Shown here: piece after piece, positions 62,615 to 64,000 of the stretch
Numbering within the stretch: position 1 is the stretch's first letter
How the letters are laid out: every line of letters starts with the position of its first letter
Origin: Aselliscus stoliczkanus
Taxonomy: Eukaryota; Chordata; Mammalia; Chiroptera; Hipposideridae
Assembly: GCA_033961575.1 (NCBI GenBank)
Contig: CM066733.1
Span: 134,962,421 to 135,026,420 of the forward strand
DNA length: 64,000 bases
Direction: 5' to 3'
The notes under the pieces: generated by a model
Told to the model about the DNA's origin: nothing
Databases searched by the model: none
Seen by the model: the letters and a program-made list of their open reading frames with translations, nothing else
Translations under genes and position numbers: made by a program

Positions 62615-63899
62615 GTATAGAAAATCTCTAAAAATGAGATATGGTAGATATTGTCAAATATTGATGGGTGTGTATACTATTCAGCAGAGATAAAGCCACA
62701 CCATGCAGTTTTTATTACGTCTGTCCAGCCATGGCACAGTATATTTTTATGACAAATCCTAGGTTCTGTTTTTAAAAAAAGCTATATTGTGCATTTTACT
62801 CACATATTGCTATCTGCTAGTGCATATAAACATGAGAAATTGAACCAAGTCACCCTCTTAAGCATGTGTAACAATTGTATCAACTTCCTGGAGAGAAAAT
62901 AAGATGTTTTCCTCTTTTACAGAGTTCCCTATGATTAAACAGAAACTAATAATGAAACCCAACATTCTGATGGGAGCGTTCTCCCTTAGAAGGAAGGTCC
63001 CAGACTTTCAGTTGGAGGAGTTAAAAAAAAATCAAAAAATCAAAGATGCTTTTGCTTCTGACAAATTCACGGGGATGAAGTTAGATCACTTAGTCCAGTA
63101 ACTCTTCTACATGGTTTTACCATCTAGCAGGAGGAGGAGAGAAGACAACTTTGATTTATTAAAATGGCCATGGAATCCAAATAAAAATTTTATAGCTTGA
63201 GCAAATACGATGTCAGAATTGTAGAGAATCAGAAAGTACGTTCCTGTGAAGATACATTACCTTTGAAATGAATTACTAGACAGCAGGGAGCTATTTAGTA
63301 GTTAGGTTAAATATGTGTCTGTTTGGCAGCATTGTCCATAGTGTGTGCCATTTCCATAAGTGCAATGCAGACTTAGCAGGAGCCAGGTACATAACTAATG
63401 ACATCTCTGACTAGAGCAATTAGGACTTTTTGTCCCATCTTTCTGATGGATAACCTTTAGTGAGGTTATTAACTGACACAGCTGACTGCGTCTTCAAAGA
63501 CTGCAAGGGAATTATAGCTGGCCTTCTGCCTCTGTGAGTGTGTCAGAGATGAGAGCGTTCTGTCTGGGAAGGCAGGCCGGCTTTGTAGATCAGGATGTGA
63601 TACTGGATAGTGAGAAAGCATTTGATGAATGCTCTGTTACTGGATGCCTTATTTTATGTGCATCTTTAGGTAATAAAAATGGATATTGGTGGAGGGCTTT
63701 ACCATTTTCAAAGGAGAAATGGGGTGATTATTTAACATTTATAATGCATGGGACACTGGTAAGTACTTGACATTCATACTCAGATCACACACGTAGTGAA
63801 ATTACAGGGACATTTGAACTGTAATTCAGCCTCACACCAAAGCTGAATTTTTAAACAGTAGGTTATGTTGCTTTCTGATTCTATCCTGAAAGACATGTA

Positions 63900-63990
63900 G
63901 GTGGGAGTCATTACTGTCCCCATTTTAAAGATGAGTGAACAGAAAAGTTAAGTCATAGGCTAACAGAGGGCAAAGCTAGAGTGGCTTTTG
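63900..63990 (-). mobile_element. MIR SINE fragment (minus strand)
   Basis: 'tccccattttaaagatgagt' and 'gcaaagctagagtggctttt' resemble antisense MIR. Confidence 0.6.
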
Positions 63991-64000
63991 CCTGCCCAAA

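Larger units (their letters stand above)
15633..64000 (+). other. ARFGEF3: ARFGEF3 gene span, 5' part (exons 1-4 and introns)
   Basis: This is the 5' part of the gene from its start codon to the right edge of the window. The four exons have lengths 85, 52, 82 and 132, which total 351 bases or 117 codons with no stop. Every junction keeps the frame: phase 1 after exon 1, phase 2 after exon 2, phase 0 after exons 3 and 4. The spliced product matches my memory of the N-terminus of ARFGEF3/BIG3, a large relative of the brefeldin A-inhibited ARF exchange factors BIG1 and BIG2. The family order is an N-terminal DCB region, HUS, Sec7 and HDS domains; only the start of the DCB-like helical region is encoded here. 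In other mammals BIG3 is linked to insulin and glucagon granule control, and in breast cancer to sequestration of prohibitin-2. Exon 5 and everything after it lie beyond the window. Confidence 0.93.
58661..64000 (+). other. ARFGEF3: ARFGEF3 intron 4, 5' part
   Basis: The intron begins GTTGGT and continues past the window edge. It contains two SINEs, MIR, a microsatellite and a Tigger relic. Exon 5 is not found. Confidence 0.85.

Noticed and set aside
58661..64000. Search for ARFGEF3 exon 5
   Set aside because: No segment with the expected continuation and an AG acceptor in phase 0 was found. An ORF at 62904-63101 near a TTTTACAG does not match the family.
21788..64000. Search for an antisense PBOV1 counterpart
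   Set aside because: The human gene lies within ARFGEF3, but no matching frame is visible. It is thought to be of recent origin in primates, so absence is expected.

Overview
This window is nuclear DNA from a placental mammal. It is mostly non-coding and carries old L1, L2, MIR, hAT-type and Tigger-type fragments. It also holds many younger tRNA-derived SINEs, several with clear target-site duplications, and mariner-like inverted-repeat elements. SINE heads that resemble the VES-type elements of bats, together with the mariner-type insertions, suggest a bat (Chiroptera), perhaps of the horseshoe/leaf-nosed bat group. The species call is inference from memory of repeat families and was not searched.

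The only protein-coding gene I can support is the 5' end of ARFGEF3 (BIG3, KIAA1244) on the + strand. Four coding exons splice in phase: 15633-15717, 21736-21787, 55628-55709 and 58529-58660. Together they encode the first 117 residues of a protein of about 2,170 residues. All four introns begin with GT, and the three whose 3' ends lie in the window end with AG. Intron 1 is 6.0 kb, intron 2 is 33.8 kb, intron 3 is 2.8 kb, and intron 4 runs off the right edge. Exon 1 lies in a CpG island (about 15080-16100) with GC boxes, no TATA box, and a short upstream ORF just before the start codon.

Layout. 1-15080 is the upstream intergenic flank. It contains microsatellites, an L1 fragment split by a mariner relic, a Tigger/MER2-like element, a 132-bp MITE, L2, and five tRNA-derived SINEs. 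15080-16100 is the promoter and exon 1. Intron 1 carries a 35-bp-unit minisatellite with a higher-order repeat (18297-18790). Intron 2 is a repeat graveyard (L1, L2, MIR, hAT-like, LTR-like) with younger SINEs at 41.5, 46.9, 47.8 and 49.5 kb and a few repeat-poor stretches that may be regulatory. Introns 3 and 4 hold MIR, SINE and Tigger copies; the Tigger copy contains a nested 82-bp MITE.

I see no CRISPR array, operon, phage, plasmid, rRNA or genuine tRNA gene, and no previously undescribed gene system. The most unusual material is the family of modular tRNA-SINEs (short and long forms, with a 3' module shared by a dimeric SINE), the higher-order minisatellite, and the nested inverted-repeat elements.
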